From a bacterium (GTDB lineage Bacteria > Planctomycetota > UBA1135 > UBA2386), in assembly GCA_030432695.1 (NCBI GenBank), contig JAUILN010000005.1, positions 62,001-126,000 on the forward strand: a DNA stretch of 64,000 bases, in the 5' to 3' direction. Below are positions 7,990 to 15,894 of this stretch, one piece after another (position 1 is the stretch's first letter; every line of letters starts with the position of its first letter). The notes below the pieces were generated by a model that searched no databases, was not told where the DNA came from, and saw nothing but the letters and a program-made list of their open reading frames with translations. The translations under genes and the position numbers were made by a program.

Positions 7990-10040
7990 GAGGTCGAGGC
8001 CCCCTCGGGCAGCGTGCCGCCACCGGCGGCACGCGAGCGTTCCATGGCCCAGGCGACCACGCCGAGGCCGGCCACGCCCCACTGGATCCAATAGAACATG
8101 TTCACCCAGAAGTTGAGGCCCGACTGGAAGCCGTAGCTGTGCAGGCCGACGCCCATCAGGTTCACGCCCCACCAGGAGAACGCGACGATCGAGTTGCCGA
8201 AGATCGCGAGGATCGAGATCCCGAGGTTCCGGACCAACCCACCCATCCGAGCGTGCAGGATCAGCAGGTTCCACAAGACGATCATCAGGGCGCCGTTCTC
8301 CTTCGGGTCCCAGCCCCAGAAGCGGCCCCAGGAGTCGTTGGCCCAGATGCCGCCGGAAATGGTGCCGAAGGTCGAGAACAGCGTCGCGAAGCACAGGACC
8401 CCGTAGGTCATGCGTGCGACCGATCGGTAGAAGGTCTTGTCGTCGCGCCGGATCCCGAACAGCTTGCCGAACACGAAGATGTGCGCCACGAAGCCGGCGA
8501 GCATCGTCGCCGCGTAACCGAGGGTCACCGTGGTCACGTGGACACCGAGCCAGAAGTTGGTGTCGAGCACCGCCTGCAGCTGCGGCATCGTGTCCTTGGC
8601 GTCGTTCATCTCGAACATGTACGCCACGAACATCCCCAAGGCCCCGAGCGCGGCCCCGACCGACAGCGCGATCCGCCGCGGTGAGATCACCTCGACGATC
8701 AGGCACACCAGCGCGGTGCAGCCGGTGATGAACAGGATCGTCTCGTAGAGCGTCGACACCGGCGGCCGCTCGCGCAGGATGCAACGCTGCACGATGCCGA
8801 TCACCACCAGCACGGTCGCCACCGACGAGACCCCGAACGAGGACCAGGCCAGAGCCCCCGAACGGGGCACCAGCCACATCACCGCGGCGAGCACGAAGGC
8901 CAGCAGGTAGAACCACTGCGCCTTGTAGAACCAGTCGGCATCGTGGTAGCTGACCTCGAGGTCGATGCCGCCGAGTTCACCGCGACGCTCGGCCATCCCC
9001 CGGACGTGCTCCACGAACGCGACTCCCGGGCCGGCCAACGCACCGGAGCCGGACTCCGACGCAGTGACCACGTCTTCGTAGAGCCGCAGCGCCTCGGTCT
9101 GGGCCGCGTGGGGCTCAGGGCCGTCGTGGCGGTACTCCTCGAACACGCCCGGCAGGTTGAGCCACGCCGACTCGCGATGGTCCGCCGGCGGCAGCCAGAT
9201 CACGAACTTCGAGCGCTCGGCGAGGTCCCGGAGGTTGTTGAGGAAGCCGGCGACCCGCTGCAGCTCCAGCTCCGAGATGTCGGATCCACTGCCGGCCTGC
9301 TGTTCGAGCTTCCGGTAGGCCTCCATCAGGGTCTGCAGTCGGATCGTCGCCTCGGTGAAGCCGACGCTCTGCCGCTCCGCACCGGCAGCTTCGCCAGTCT
9401 CGCCGAACGCGGCGCGCAGGATCTGCGACTCGCCGAGCGGCAGCTGGATCCGCGCGGCGTCGAACACCGAGCGCAGCCGCGAGTACTCGTACAGGTCGTT
9501 GTAGAGGTAGACGAGCTGGTTCTGCAGGCGCGTCCGCTCCTTCTCCGGGATCTCGCGGTAGCGCTCGAACTCCTGCTCCAGCTTCTGGACACCCGGCAGC
9601 AGCTCGTCGAACGAATAGCGGTCGCGCTTGCGCTTCGCGGCCTCGCCGAGGCCGATCAAGTCGAAGACATCGCGGTCGGCGATCACGAAGGTCGGATAGC
9701 CATCGGCCTGGAGCGGATACAGCATCACGTCCAGGGCCCATTCGGTGGCGCTGAGCGTGGTTCCCGACAACTCGCCCAACTGCGGATCATCCGGCAGGTG
9801 CAGCGTCCGCTTCTCGTTCATCCGCAGCAGCGCGAACCGCGCCACAGTGTCGAACGGCTTGATCCGCCCACCCTCCTGGACCGGCAGCGTGCGGAACGCG
9901 TCCACCACCTCCTCGGGGTAGGGCCTCGTCCGTCGCGGGCCATCGCCCTGCTGTGCGCTGACCGACATGCAGAGCAGGAGAACCGCGATGACGCACGAGA
10001 GCGTCCGCGCGGAGAGATTCCGGAGATGCACCGCGTTCAT
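7986..10040 (-). CDS. ccsA: Cytochrome c biogenesis protein CcsA with long N-terminal extension
   Basis: A 684-residue protein, roughly twice the length of ordinary CcsA. The last ~310 residues form the heme-handling core: eight or so membrane helices, the tryptophan-rich WWD-type motif WGRFWGWDPKENGAL near residues 569-583, and external histidines in GVHVTTVTLGYA (about 498) and LHSYGF (about 633). CcsA, with ResB/CcsB, carries heme across the membrane and attaches it to apocytochrome c (system II). Residues 10-32 are a signal or anchor helix, and about 33-365 are a soluble, charged, partly helical region outside the membrane. The ATG at 10040 overlaps the resB stop (ATGA), showing that the two are co-translated. 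Confidence 0.9.
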   Translation of the reverse strand: MNAVHLRNLSARTLSCVIAVLLLCMSVSAQQGDGPRRTRPYPEEVVDAFRTLPVQEGGRIKPFDTVARFALLRMNEKRTLHLPDDPQLGELSGTTLSATEWALDVMLYPLQADGYPTFVIADRDVFDLIGLGEAAKRKRDRYSFDELLPGVQKLEQEFERYREIPEKERTRLQNQLVYLYNDLYEYSRLRSVFDAARIQLPLGESQILRAAFGETGEAAGAERQSVGFTEATIRLQTLMEAYRKLEQQAGSGSDISELELQRVAGFLNNLRDLAERSKFVIWLPPADHRESAWLNLPGVFEEYRHDGPEPHAAQTEALRLYEDVVTASESGSGALAGPGVAFVEHVRGMAERRGELGGIDLEVSYHDADWFYKAQWFYLLAFVLAAVMWLVPRSGALAWSSFGVSSVATVLVVIGIVQRCILRERPPVSTLYETILFITGCTALVCLIVEVISPRRIALSVGAALGALGMFVAYMFEMNDAKDTMPQLQAVLDTNFWLGVHVTTVTLGYAATMLAGFVAHIFVFGKLFGIRRDDKTFYRSVARMTYGVLCFATLFSTFGTISGGIWANDSWGRFWGWDPKENGALMIVLWNLLILHARMGGLVRNLGISILAIFGNSIVAFSWWGVNLMGVGLHSYGFQSGLNFWVNMFYWIQWGVAGLGVVAWAMERSRAAGGGTLPEGASTS

Positions 10041-11257
10041 GCTTCGACTCCCTTGCGTGCGGCCGCGACCAGCGGATCGGCTCCGCGCGAACGCGCCACC
10101 GACTCCCGGTCGATGAAGCGCAGCAGCATCAGCCCGAAATGCAGCAACATCCCGGCTGCGATCACCCACATCGAATACCACGGCCACTGGTCGGCCGGAT
10201 TCTCGACCACCGAGAATCCCGAGTAGAGCCGCTCGCCCGGCCGCGCATTGGTCGGACCCCACGACGACTGGAACACGATCATGTCGTCCTGCCGCAGCGG
10301 CTCGTTCATGCGGATCTTGTGCTTCGCCGGCCCGTCCTCGTCGATGACCGTCACGTCCGACATGTAGACCTTCGGGATCATCGTGTTGGGGTAGTACTCG
10401 TGGGTGAACTCGTCGAGCTTCACCGTGAAGGGCATCGGCAGCTCCTTCTTGCGCAGGGTGATCCCGAAGCGTCGACCGTCCGCGGCGTCGACCGTCATCG
10501 GTGCCCGCTCGAAGCCCCAGAGCAGCCCCTCGGTCGGCGCCCGACCATCGCCATGGTCGACCGTGATCCGGCATCCCGCGACGTTGCGTTCGTGCTCGAG
10601 TTCGAGTTCCAGCGGCTTCAGGTAGGCCCCGTCCACCGCCGGAAACGGTGACGCCGCGAACGGTGGCGCGGTCATCGGCGTCGAGTTGAGCAGGAAGTCG
10701 TGGATCGTGAACTTGAACGGCAGGCCCTCGGCGCTGACCCGTGCCGTACGGCCGTCGTAGCGATCCAGGAACTCGCCGTCGGGCACGATCCACTGCCGCA
10801 CGCCGTCGTCGACCGCCTCCTCGAGGACGATCTCCCAGTCGTGGTGGCTGCGGTAGACGCTGGAGCGCTCGCCCTCGAAGAGCTGCAGGTAGCCCTCCGT
10901 CGCCATCATGCCCTTCACGAAGCCCGCACCGAGCAGCAGCACGATGCCGATGTGGGTGATCAGGATGCCGGCCTTCTGCCACTTCCAGCGCACCTTCACC
11001 AGACCCCCGATCAGCAGGTTGACGAACAGCACCGACATCAGGGTCATCCCGCCGGGCAGCGGGAACGGCACGATTCCGGCCAGGCGCTCGACGTAGAGCC
11101 AGGACTCGAAGTACTTCTTCTGGGCCATGAACAGGCCCATGTGCTCCTGCGCGCGGGTGCCGAGCCAGGTCATCAGGGTCAGCAGCGCCAGCAGCGCGAC
11201 GCTCAGCCACAAGGAGCCGAGCACGCCGCCGAGCTTCGAGAAGATCGCTTTCACCAT
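10037..11257 (-). CDS. resB: Cytochrome c biogenesis protein ResB (CcsB)
   Basis: A 406-residue membrane protein, partner of CcsA in system II cytochrome c maturation. It opens with KLGGVLGSLWLSVALLALLT, the typical first helix of ResB (S-L-x-L-x-x-x-L-L-x-L), followed by two more helices near residues 70-120, a large extracytoplasmic domain and a final helix near residue 360 (MLLHFGLMLLRFIDRES). ATG 11257 is chosen over the TTG that overlaps the upstream stop, because an AGGAG ribosome site stands a few bases before it and the residues added by TTG are not membrane-like. It lies 47 bases after the lipoprotein gene and overlaps ccsA by four bases. Confidence 0.88.
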   Translation of the reverse strand: MVKAIFSKLGGVLGSLWLSVALLALLTLMTWLGTRAQEHMGLFMAQKKYFESWLYVERLAGIVPFPLPGGMTLMSVLFVNLLIGGLVKVRWKWQKAGILITHIGIVLLLGAGFVKGMMATEGYLQLFEGERSSVYRSHHDWEIVLEEAVDDGVRQWIVPDGEFLDRYDGRTARVSAEGLPFKFTIHDFLLNSTPMTAPPFAASPFPAVDGAYLKPLELELEHERNVAGCRITVDHGDGRAPTEGLLWGFERAPMTVDAADGRRFGITLRKKELPMPFTVKLDEFTHEYYPNTMIPKVYMSDVTVIDEDGPAKHKIRMNEPLRQDDMIVFQSSWGPTNARPGERLYSGFSVVENPADQWPWYSMWVIAAGMLLHFGLMLLRFIDRESVARSRGADPLVAAARKGVEA

Positions 11258-11304
11258 GGTGGTCTCCTGCAGTCCTTCGAGGTGATGGTTCGCCGAGTCG
11301 AGGC

Positions 11305-12315
11305 TCAATCGAGGCGCAGCTCGGCGCAGAACTGGCGGAAGGCCGCCTCATGGGCCCGCACCGCGGCAGAGGGTCCGTCCATCTTCACGAACACCGTCTT
11401 GTCGCCGAGGGGGCACATCACGCCGAACATGCCGCGCGTGACCTCGTCCTCGTGCGTCAGGTCGACGAACTTGCCGCTGGTCCCGAGCATCTCGATGGTC
11501 TCCAGCGCGTCGATCTCTTCGGGTCGGAGCATCGACTGACCGTACTGGCCGACCCAGCGACGGATGTTGTTGATCTCCCCACCACCGTCGCCTCCCAGCA
11601 CCGAACTCCAGATCCGCACCCCGGGTGCGACCTGGTAGTGGGCGGTACGGAACTGGTCGTCACCTAGCGGCTGCCACTCGTCGGGCACCGACCAGGCCAG
11701 GCCCCCGCCACGCGTCGCGCCGGCCTCGGCATCGGCGAGACTTCCCACGAAGCCCTCGAAGGCCGGCAGCTGAGCCTCGACGTCGTCCGCGGTGCCGGTG
11801 ATCCGCACGAACACCGAGCGGTCGGCGGCGAACAGCATCCGACCGACCAGCCGCTTCGACCGATCGGGTGCGATCAGATCGAGCGACAGGGCGTCCTGAC
11901 CGAGCAGCGTCGCGTGGGCCAACTCCTCCAGGTCGTCGTCACCGACGGCCGCGAGGCCCATCTGGGTGCGCCAGCGGTTGACGTTGTCCAGCACCCCTCC
12001 TGCGCCGGGGCCGAGCTGCGTCACCCACGAGGTGATGCCCGGCCCGGTCAGATTCACCTGCCGCATGTCGCTCGCGGGAGCCTCGCTCCAGCCGTCCGGC
12101 AGGTCGTACTCGAACTGCGCAGACGGCGACCTGGCAGCGCTCGGCTGCCGTTGCCGCAGCCCGAACCGGTCCTTGGTGCTCGCTCCCAGCGGCATGGTCG
12201 GCCCGGTCCTGGTGCCTGGGGCGCCGAGCTGGACGTCGCGGTGCTCGGGGGCACATGCAACCAGCAGGACCAGAAGCAGCAGCGGGGTGCTGCCCACAGG
12301 CGGGAGGAATCGCAT
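11305..12315 (-). CDS. Lipoprotein with two tandem copies of a ~130-residue domain
   Basis: A 336-residue protein with a lipoprotein signal: hydrophobic run then LLVAC, giving lipidated Cys21. The mature part contains two related halves, about residues 67-197 and 208-336. Each begins with a W-x-x-P-x-x-W-like or D-L-P-D-G-W start, then a long acidic/aromatic segment with VNRWR or IRRWV, then a D-L (SLDLIAPD, VDLTHED), then a JVFV-type strand (RSVFVRITG, KTVFVKMDG) and a final FxxFV/FRQF helix. This is a visible internal duplication, not a named family to me. ATG 12315 starts the signal peptide exactly. It is the first gene of the resB-ccsA-SGNH series, so a role in cytochrome c maturation or electron transfer at the outer face is plausible but unproven. 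Confidence 0.65.
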   Translation of the reverse strand: MRFLPPVGSTPLLLLVLLVACAPEHRDVQLGAPGTRTGPTMPLGASTKDRFGLRQRQPSAARSPSAQFEYDLPDGWSEAPASDMRQVNLTGPGITSWVTQLGPGAGGVLDNVNRWRTQMGLAAVGDDDLEELAHATLLGQDALSLDLIAPDRSKRLVGRMLFAADRSVFVRITGTADDVEAQLPAFEGFVGSLADAEAGATRGGGLAWSVPDEWQPLGDDQFRTAHYQVAPGVRIWSSVLGGDGGGEINNIRRWVGQYGQSMLRPEEIDALETIEMLGTSGKFVDLTHEDEVTRGMFGVMCPLGDKTVFVKMDGPSAAVRAHEAAFRQFCAELRLD

Positions 12316-12644
12316 CGGGGAGCAGGTCTGGCAGGATGGGGCCCGGGCTTGCCCGGGGTTCTCCGGTTTCGCCCGGAATGAGGACACCGGCGTGAGGAGG
12401 CCTGAGGATGGGATCGGACTCGGCCCGGAGGACCACGCCGCCACCCACTACGAGTCTTGGGCAATGGACCGGCTCCGGTTGGAATTCCGACCGGATGCCC
12501 ACCCGACACGCCCGCTCCGAATGATAGGTTGCCGGGCGCGCGCAGCAACGAGGCGGGCCCTCCGAGACTCCTGGGATTGCCCGGTGGGAACGGGCTATCC
12601 CGTAGGATCCGTGGCCGCCGCGGCCCGCGCGGTGCCCCGGATCG
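12316..12644 (+). other. Intergenic region between divergent genes
   Basis: This 329-base gap separates the lipoprotein gene (leftward) from the AcpH-like gene (rightward), so it should hold both promoters. I see no convincing -35/-10 pair on either strand and no coding frame with the GC3 bias of the neighbours. It contains a 20-base near-perfect palindrome at 12475-12494 centred on GGAATTCC, with a single non-matching pair, which could be an operator. Confidence 0.4.
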
Positions 12645-13241
12645 ATGAACTGGCTCGCCCACCTCCGTCTCGCCGCCGACGAGCCACTGCTCCGCCTCGG
12701 GAACCTGGCCGGTGACTTCGTCACAGGAATCGATCTGAGCGCGCTGCACCCGACCCTCCGCCTGGGCATCCGGCAGCACCGCGCGATCGACCGCTACACC
12801 GACCGACACCCGGTCGTCAGACGCTCCCGACGCCGGCTGCCGCCCGAGCTACGCCGGGTCGGCGGGATCCTGGTCGACGTCTACTTCGACCACTTCCTGG
12901 CGTGTCGTTGGAGCGAACTCGGGACCGGCAGCGACCTCCCCAGCTACGCGGCCAGCGTCCGGGCGGAACTTGAGACCCGTCGGGACCAACTCCCCTCCCG
13001 CCTCGCGGCTCTCCCAGCCGCCGGGCTCGAGCGCTGGCTCGCCTCTTACGACCGACTGGACGGGATCGCCGACGTGCTGGAGCGGATGGAGCGAAGGACG
13101 GGCGGTCGGGTGCGACTGCGGGCAGGCGCCGCGTTCCTGGCGCGCGAGCACGCCGCACTGGCCGACGACTTCGAGGCGTTCTGGCCCCGGATCATGGCCT
13201 GGAGTGGCAGCGTGGTCCGTAACCCCGCATCGCGCCGCTGA
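12645..13241 (+). CDS. Acyl carrier protein phosphodiesterase (AcpH) family protein
   Basis: A 198-residue protein, close to the 193 residues of E. coli AcpH. It begins MNWLAHLRLA, the signature N-terminus of the family, followed by LGNLAGDFVTG, LGIRQHRAIDRYTDRHPVV and GGILVDVYFDHFLA, which supply the His/Asp residues of the HD-like metal site. AcpH removes the 4'-phosphopantetheine arm from acyl carrier protein. It stands alone between a divergent lipoprotein gene and the convergent tRNA/scpB unit. The ATG is the first in frame and gives the canonical N-terminus. Confidence 0.85.
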   Translation: MNWLAHLRLAADEPLLRLGNLAGDFVTGIDLSALHPTLRLGIRQHRAIDRYTDRHPVVRRSRRRLPPELRRVGGILVDVYFDHFLACRWSELGTGSDLPSYAASVRAELETRRDQLPSRLAALPAAGLERWLASYDRLDGIADVLERMERRTGGRVRLRAGAAFLAREHAALADDFEAFWPRIMAWSGSVVRNPASRR

Positions 13242-13296
13242 ACTCGACGCCGCTGAACTCCACGTCGGTCGACTCCCCACCGACACAGCACCAATG

Positions 13297-13330
13297 AAAA
13301 AGCCGCGCCCGGCGACGAGCCGGGCGCGGC
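13297..13330 (-). terminator. Rho-independent terminator after tRNA-Glu
   Basis: Read on the minus strand, a perfect 12-bp stem GCCGCGCCCGGC with a five-base loop is followed by TTTTT (13301 down to 13297). It lies three bases after the encoded CCA end of the tRNA and closes the long leftward series that ends with scpB and tRNA-Glu. There is no T-run on the plus side, so it works in one direction. Confidence 0.92.
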
Positions 13331-13332
13331 AT

Positions 13333-13410
13333 TGGTATCCCGTAGGGGATTCGAACCCCTGTTACCAGGATGAAAACCTGGTGTCCTAGGCCGGGCTAGA
13401 CGAACGGGAC
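13333..13410 (-). tRNA. tRNA-Glu (TTC anticodon)
   Basis: The minus strand folds into a full cloverleaf: acceptor GTCCCGT/ACGGGAT with a G1-T72 wobble, anticodon stem CCAGG/CCTGG around loop TTTTCAT (anticodon TTC, reading GAA and GAG), variable loop TAAC, and T-arm AGGGG-TTCGAAT-CCCCT. The discriminator A73 and CCA are encoded (13333-13336). The body closely follows bacterial tRNA-Glu. It lies 77 bases downstream of scpB in the same direction and directly before a strong terminator, so it may be processed from the operon transcript or have its own promoter. Confidence 0.95.
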
Positions 13411-13487
13411 ATGTGCGGGCGGAAGAAGGTAGCGACGGATCCCCGGGTTTCAACCCCTGGGACTCGCGTGCAGGCCGACTCTCGTGC

Positions 13488-14819
13488 TCAACCCAGCGAG
13501 CGGAACTCCTGCACGCTCGGCAGGTCCTTCAGCGACCGCAACCCGAAGCGCTCCAGGAACACCTGGGTGGTGCCGTACTGCAGCGGCCGACCCGGCACGT
13601 CGGCGCGGCCGACGACCTTGACCAGCTTGTGGTCGAGCAGGCTCTTGAGCATCGGCCCGACCTTCACGCCGCGGATCGCCTCGATCTCCAGGCGGATCAC
13701 CGGCTGTTGGTAGGCGATCACCGCGAGGGTCTCCAGCGCCGCCGGCGACAGACGCTCGGCCTTGCGGGCCTTGCGGAGCCGCACCAGATACGGGAACACC
13801 TCGGGCGAGGTCCCGAGCCGGATCGTCTCGCCGGCATGGACCACCTCGAGCGGCATGCCCATCGCGCGCAGGTCCTCGTCGAGTCGCTCCAACGCCGCCT
13901 CGACGGCCTTCTGGCTCGAGTTGCAGATCTCGGCGAGACGCACCGCCTTCATCGGCTCACGCGCGGTGAGCAGCACCGCGACCAGCACCCGCGACAGCGC
14001 ACCGGGCTCGGTGAGTTCCGGGACCTCGGCGTCGTCGTCGATCGAGGGCACGCTCGCCGCCGACTCGAGGGGCAGCTCTGCGGGCACCTCGAGCGGCATC
14101 GCCGGCGCGAAGGGCGCCACTCCGGAATCCTCGGCCTCGACGATCCCGAGCGTGTCGTCCTCGTCCGGCCCGGATCCGGGCTCGAACTCGCCACCCTCGT
14201 CGTCCCCGAGAGTCGGCTCCGCGAGCATCGGCTCGGCGATCTGCTCCTCCGGGTCGTCGGAAACGAGCTGATCCACCTCGGGCACCGCGCGGTCAGCCTC
14301 GGAGAGCTGGTCCGCCTCCGACAATTCCACGGGCCCGAAGTCCTCGACATCCCCGTCGGCCTGGTCCCGGTGCAATGCCGCGGCGAGATCCGGACGCGGC
14401 CGCACGACGATCTCCGAGGACAGGATCTCAGAAGCCTGGATCTCAGAGGCCTGCATCTCAGAGGCCTGCATCTCAGAGGACTCGCCGTCCGGGTCGGGGA
14501 TCTCCGGCGCACCCTCGACAGGCTCGTCCGAAGACTTCGCACCCCGCTCGGGCACGTCGCCTGCCTGGGCCGCATCGAAGCTCCCAGGGCCATCAGGGCC
14601 GTCTCCGGCCTCAGGCGCCCGCTCGTCGGATCCAGCCTGTTCCACGACACACTCCTCGGGCTCGCGCGTCCCGCGCGAGGCGTCCGATGCCGGAGCCTCG
14701 TCGATCGACGACTCCTCGATCGTGATCTCCTCCAGGCGGATGACCTCCGCGGGCCCCTTGCGCCGCTTCCCACGAGGGGACGGACCTGTCGACAGAGGCT
14801 CGCGCGAAATGTCTCCCAT
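13488..14819 (-). CDS. scpB: Segregation and condensation protein ScpB with long acidic N-terminal extension
   Basis: A 443-residue protein. The last ~175 residues are ScpB: LSRVLVAVLLTAREPMKAVRLAEIC, the winged-helix run LERLDEDLRAMGMPLEVVHAGETIRLGT, LSPAALETLAVIAYQQPVIRLEIEAIRGV and the second winged helix ending FLERFGLRSLKDLPS. ScpB with ScpA bridges SMC heads in chromosome condensation. ScpB alone is usually 180-220 residues; here about 265 residues of acidic, Glu/Ser/Pro-rich, probably disordered sequence precede it. That tail includes a 15-base tandem repeat. The gene follows the parvulin lipoprotein gene by 10 bases and ends the long pseudopilus series, an unusual place for scpB, which normally follows scpA. 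Confidence 0.92.
   Translation of the reverse strand: MGDISREPLSTGPSPRGKRRKGPAEVIRLEEITIEESSIDEAPASDASRGTREPEECVVEQAGSDERAPEAGDGPDGPGSFDAAQAGDVPERGAKSSDEPVEGAPEIPDPDGESSEMQASEMQASEIQASEILSSEIVVRPRPDLAAALHRDQADGDVEDFGPVELSEADQLSEADRAVPEVDQLVSDDPEEQIAEPMLAEPTLGDDEGGEFEPGSGPDEDDTLGIVEAEDSGVAPFAPAMPLEVPAELPLESAASVPSIDDDAEVPELTEPGALSRVLVAVLLTAREPMKAVRLAEICNSSQKAVEAALERLDEDLRAMGMPLEVVHAGETIRLGTSPEVFPYLVRLRKARKAERLSPAALETLAVIAYQQPVIRLEIEAIRGVKVGPMLKSLLDHKLVKVVGRADVPGRPLQYGTTQVFLERFGLRSLKDLPSVQEFRSLG
14422..14480. repeat. 15-base tandem repeat inside scpB
   Basis: Four direct units of 15 bases: AGGATCTCAGAAGCC, TGGATCTCAGAGGCC, TGCATCTCAGAGGCC and TGCATCTCAGAGGA. On the coding strand they give the five-residue repeat S-E-M/I-Q-A in the acidic N-terminal tail of ScpB. 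The unit length keeps the frame, so copy number can change without breaking the gene. Confidence 0.9.
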
Positions 14820-14829
14820 GGTCCGAACT

Positions 14830-15894
14830 CTAACGCCCGCCGTCGTCTGCGGAAAGGTCTCCGGTGGACCGACAGTACTGCATCACGAAGGCATTCTGCT
14901 CGAACGGGGTGATCGGTCGCTGGTCGAGTCCGGCCTCGATCTCCCGCTGGACTTCCGCGAACGGCACGTCGCGGCGCGGCAGCTTCCGCAGGCAGTAGAC
15001 GATCGCATGCCGCTCGCTGCCGGGCATCGGGATCGGATCGGACACCGCGCCGACCTCCAGCCCGAAGGCGGTGGTTGCCACCGGGTGTCGGAAGGCCCGG
15101 CCGAACGGCGCGAGGTAGCCGCCGTCCCGCTGGCTGCCGTCTTCCGAGAGCTGTTTGGCCAAAGCGGCGAAGTCGGCGCCCTGGCGGACCTTGTCGCGGA
15201 CCTCGCAGAGCACCTCGGTGTCGCCGTGAACCATGTAGCGGGCCTCGACGCGGTCCTCGAGCAGGCCCAGGTAGCGGATCACCAACCCGCGGTAGCGGAC
15301 CATCGCGACGTTGCGCCGCACGGCCTCGCGGTATTCGTCCAGCTCCAGGTCGAACAGCCGCTGGACGTACTCCTCGAGCGAGTAGCGTCCGGTCAGCTCG
15401 ACCTCGGTGCGCAGCAGCTCCTCCTGCTCCTCGGCGAGCTCCTCGACCCGCTGAACGTCGAGCCGGATCTCGTAGCGTCGCGCCATCTCGGCAACCACCA
15501 CGTCCCCCACCGCCACGTCGACCCAGGTCCGGGCCTGCTGCCGGGCGTCGAGGAGGATCCGGTCGAAGACCTGGCTCTTGCGGATCTCGACGTCGCCGAC
15601 CCGGGCCACCACGCCGTCGACCGCGGGCGTGGGCGGATCGAGGACCTCGGGTCCGAAACCCTGGGCCGAGTTTCCCGGCCCCGGTCGGGCCGCGAGTCGG
15701 ACCTCGACCTCGCGTGCCGGTGGTGGCGGGAGGACCCGTCCCGGCCGATCGATCGTCTCCCGATTCCGCGGCCCGCTGCCGCCGCGCGGCCCGCCCGCTG
15801 CGCACCCGGCGAGACCGCCGACGACCAGCGACAGCAGGAGCGCCGCGGCCGCAGCAACTCCGTGGAGTCGGCCGTGGCTGTCCCAGAGCGTCAT
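14830..15894 (-). CDS. Parvulin-type peptidyl-prolyl isomerase lipoprotein
   Basis: A 354-residue protein with a lipoprotein signal, hydrophobic run then GGLAGC, giving lipidated Cys31. A helical SurA/PrsA-like N-terminal region (about 75-215, including GDVEIRKSQVFDRILLDARQQ) is followed by a parvulin PpiC domain near residues 220-300, with RQGADFAALAKQLSEDGSQRDGGYL and VGAVSDPIPMPG as expected. These enzymes help fold or guard exported proteins. The ATG at 15894 overlaps the stop of the zinc-ribbon gene upstream, so the pair is coupled; scpB starts 10 bases after it. Its place next to a pseudopilus operon suggests a chaperone role for exported subunits. Confidence 0.85.
   Translation of the reverse strand: MTLWDSHGRLHGVAAAAALLLSLVVGGLAGCAAGGPRGGSGPRNRETIDRPGRVLPPPPAREVEVRLAARPGPGNSAQGFGPEVLDPPTPAVDGVVARVGDVEIRKSQVFDRILLDARQQARTWVDVAVGDVVVAEMARRYEIRLDVQRVEELAEEQEELLRTEVELTGRYSLEEYVQRLFDLELDEYREAVRRNVAMVRYRGLVIRYLGLLEDRVEARYMVHGDTEVLCEVRDKVRQGADFAALAKQLSEDGSQRDGGYLAPFGRAFRHPVATTAFGLEVGAVSDPIPMPGSERHAIVYCLRKLPRRDVPFAEVQREIEAGLDQRPITPFEQNAFVMQYCRSTGDLSADDGGR

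Noticed and set aside
11258..11308. A TTG start for resB overlapping the lipoprotein stop
   Set aside because: The added 17 residues are not part of ResB proteins, and the ATG at 11257 has an AGGAG site before it.
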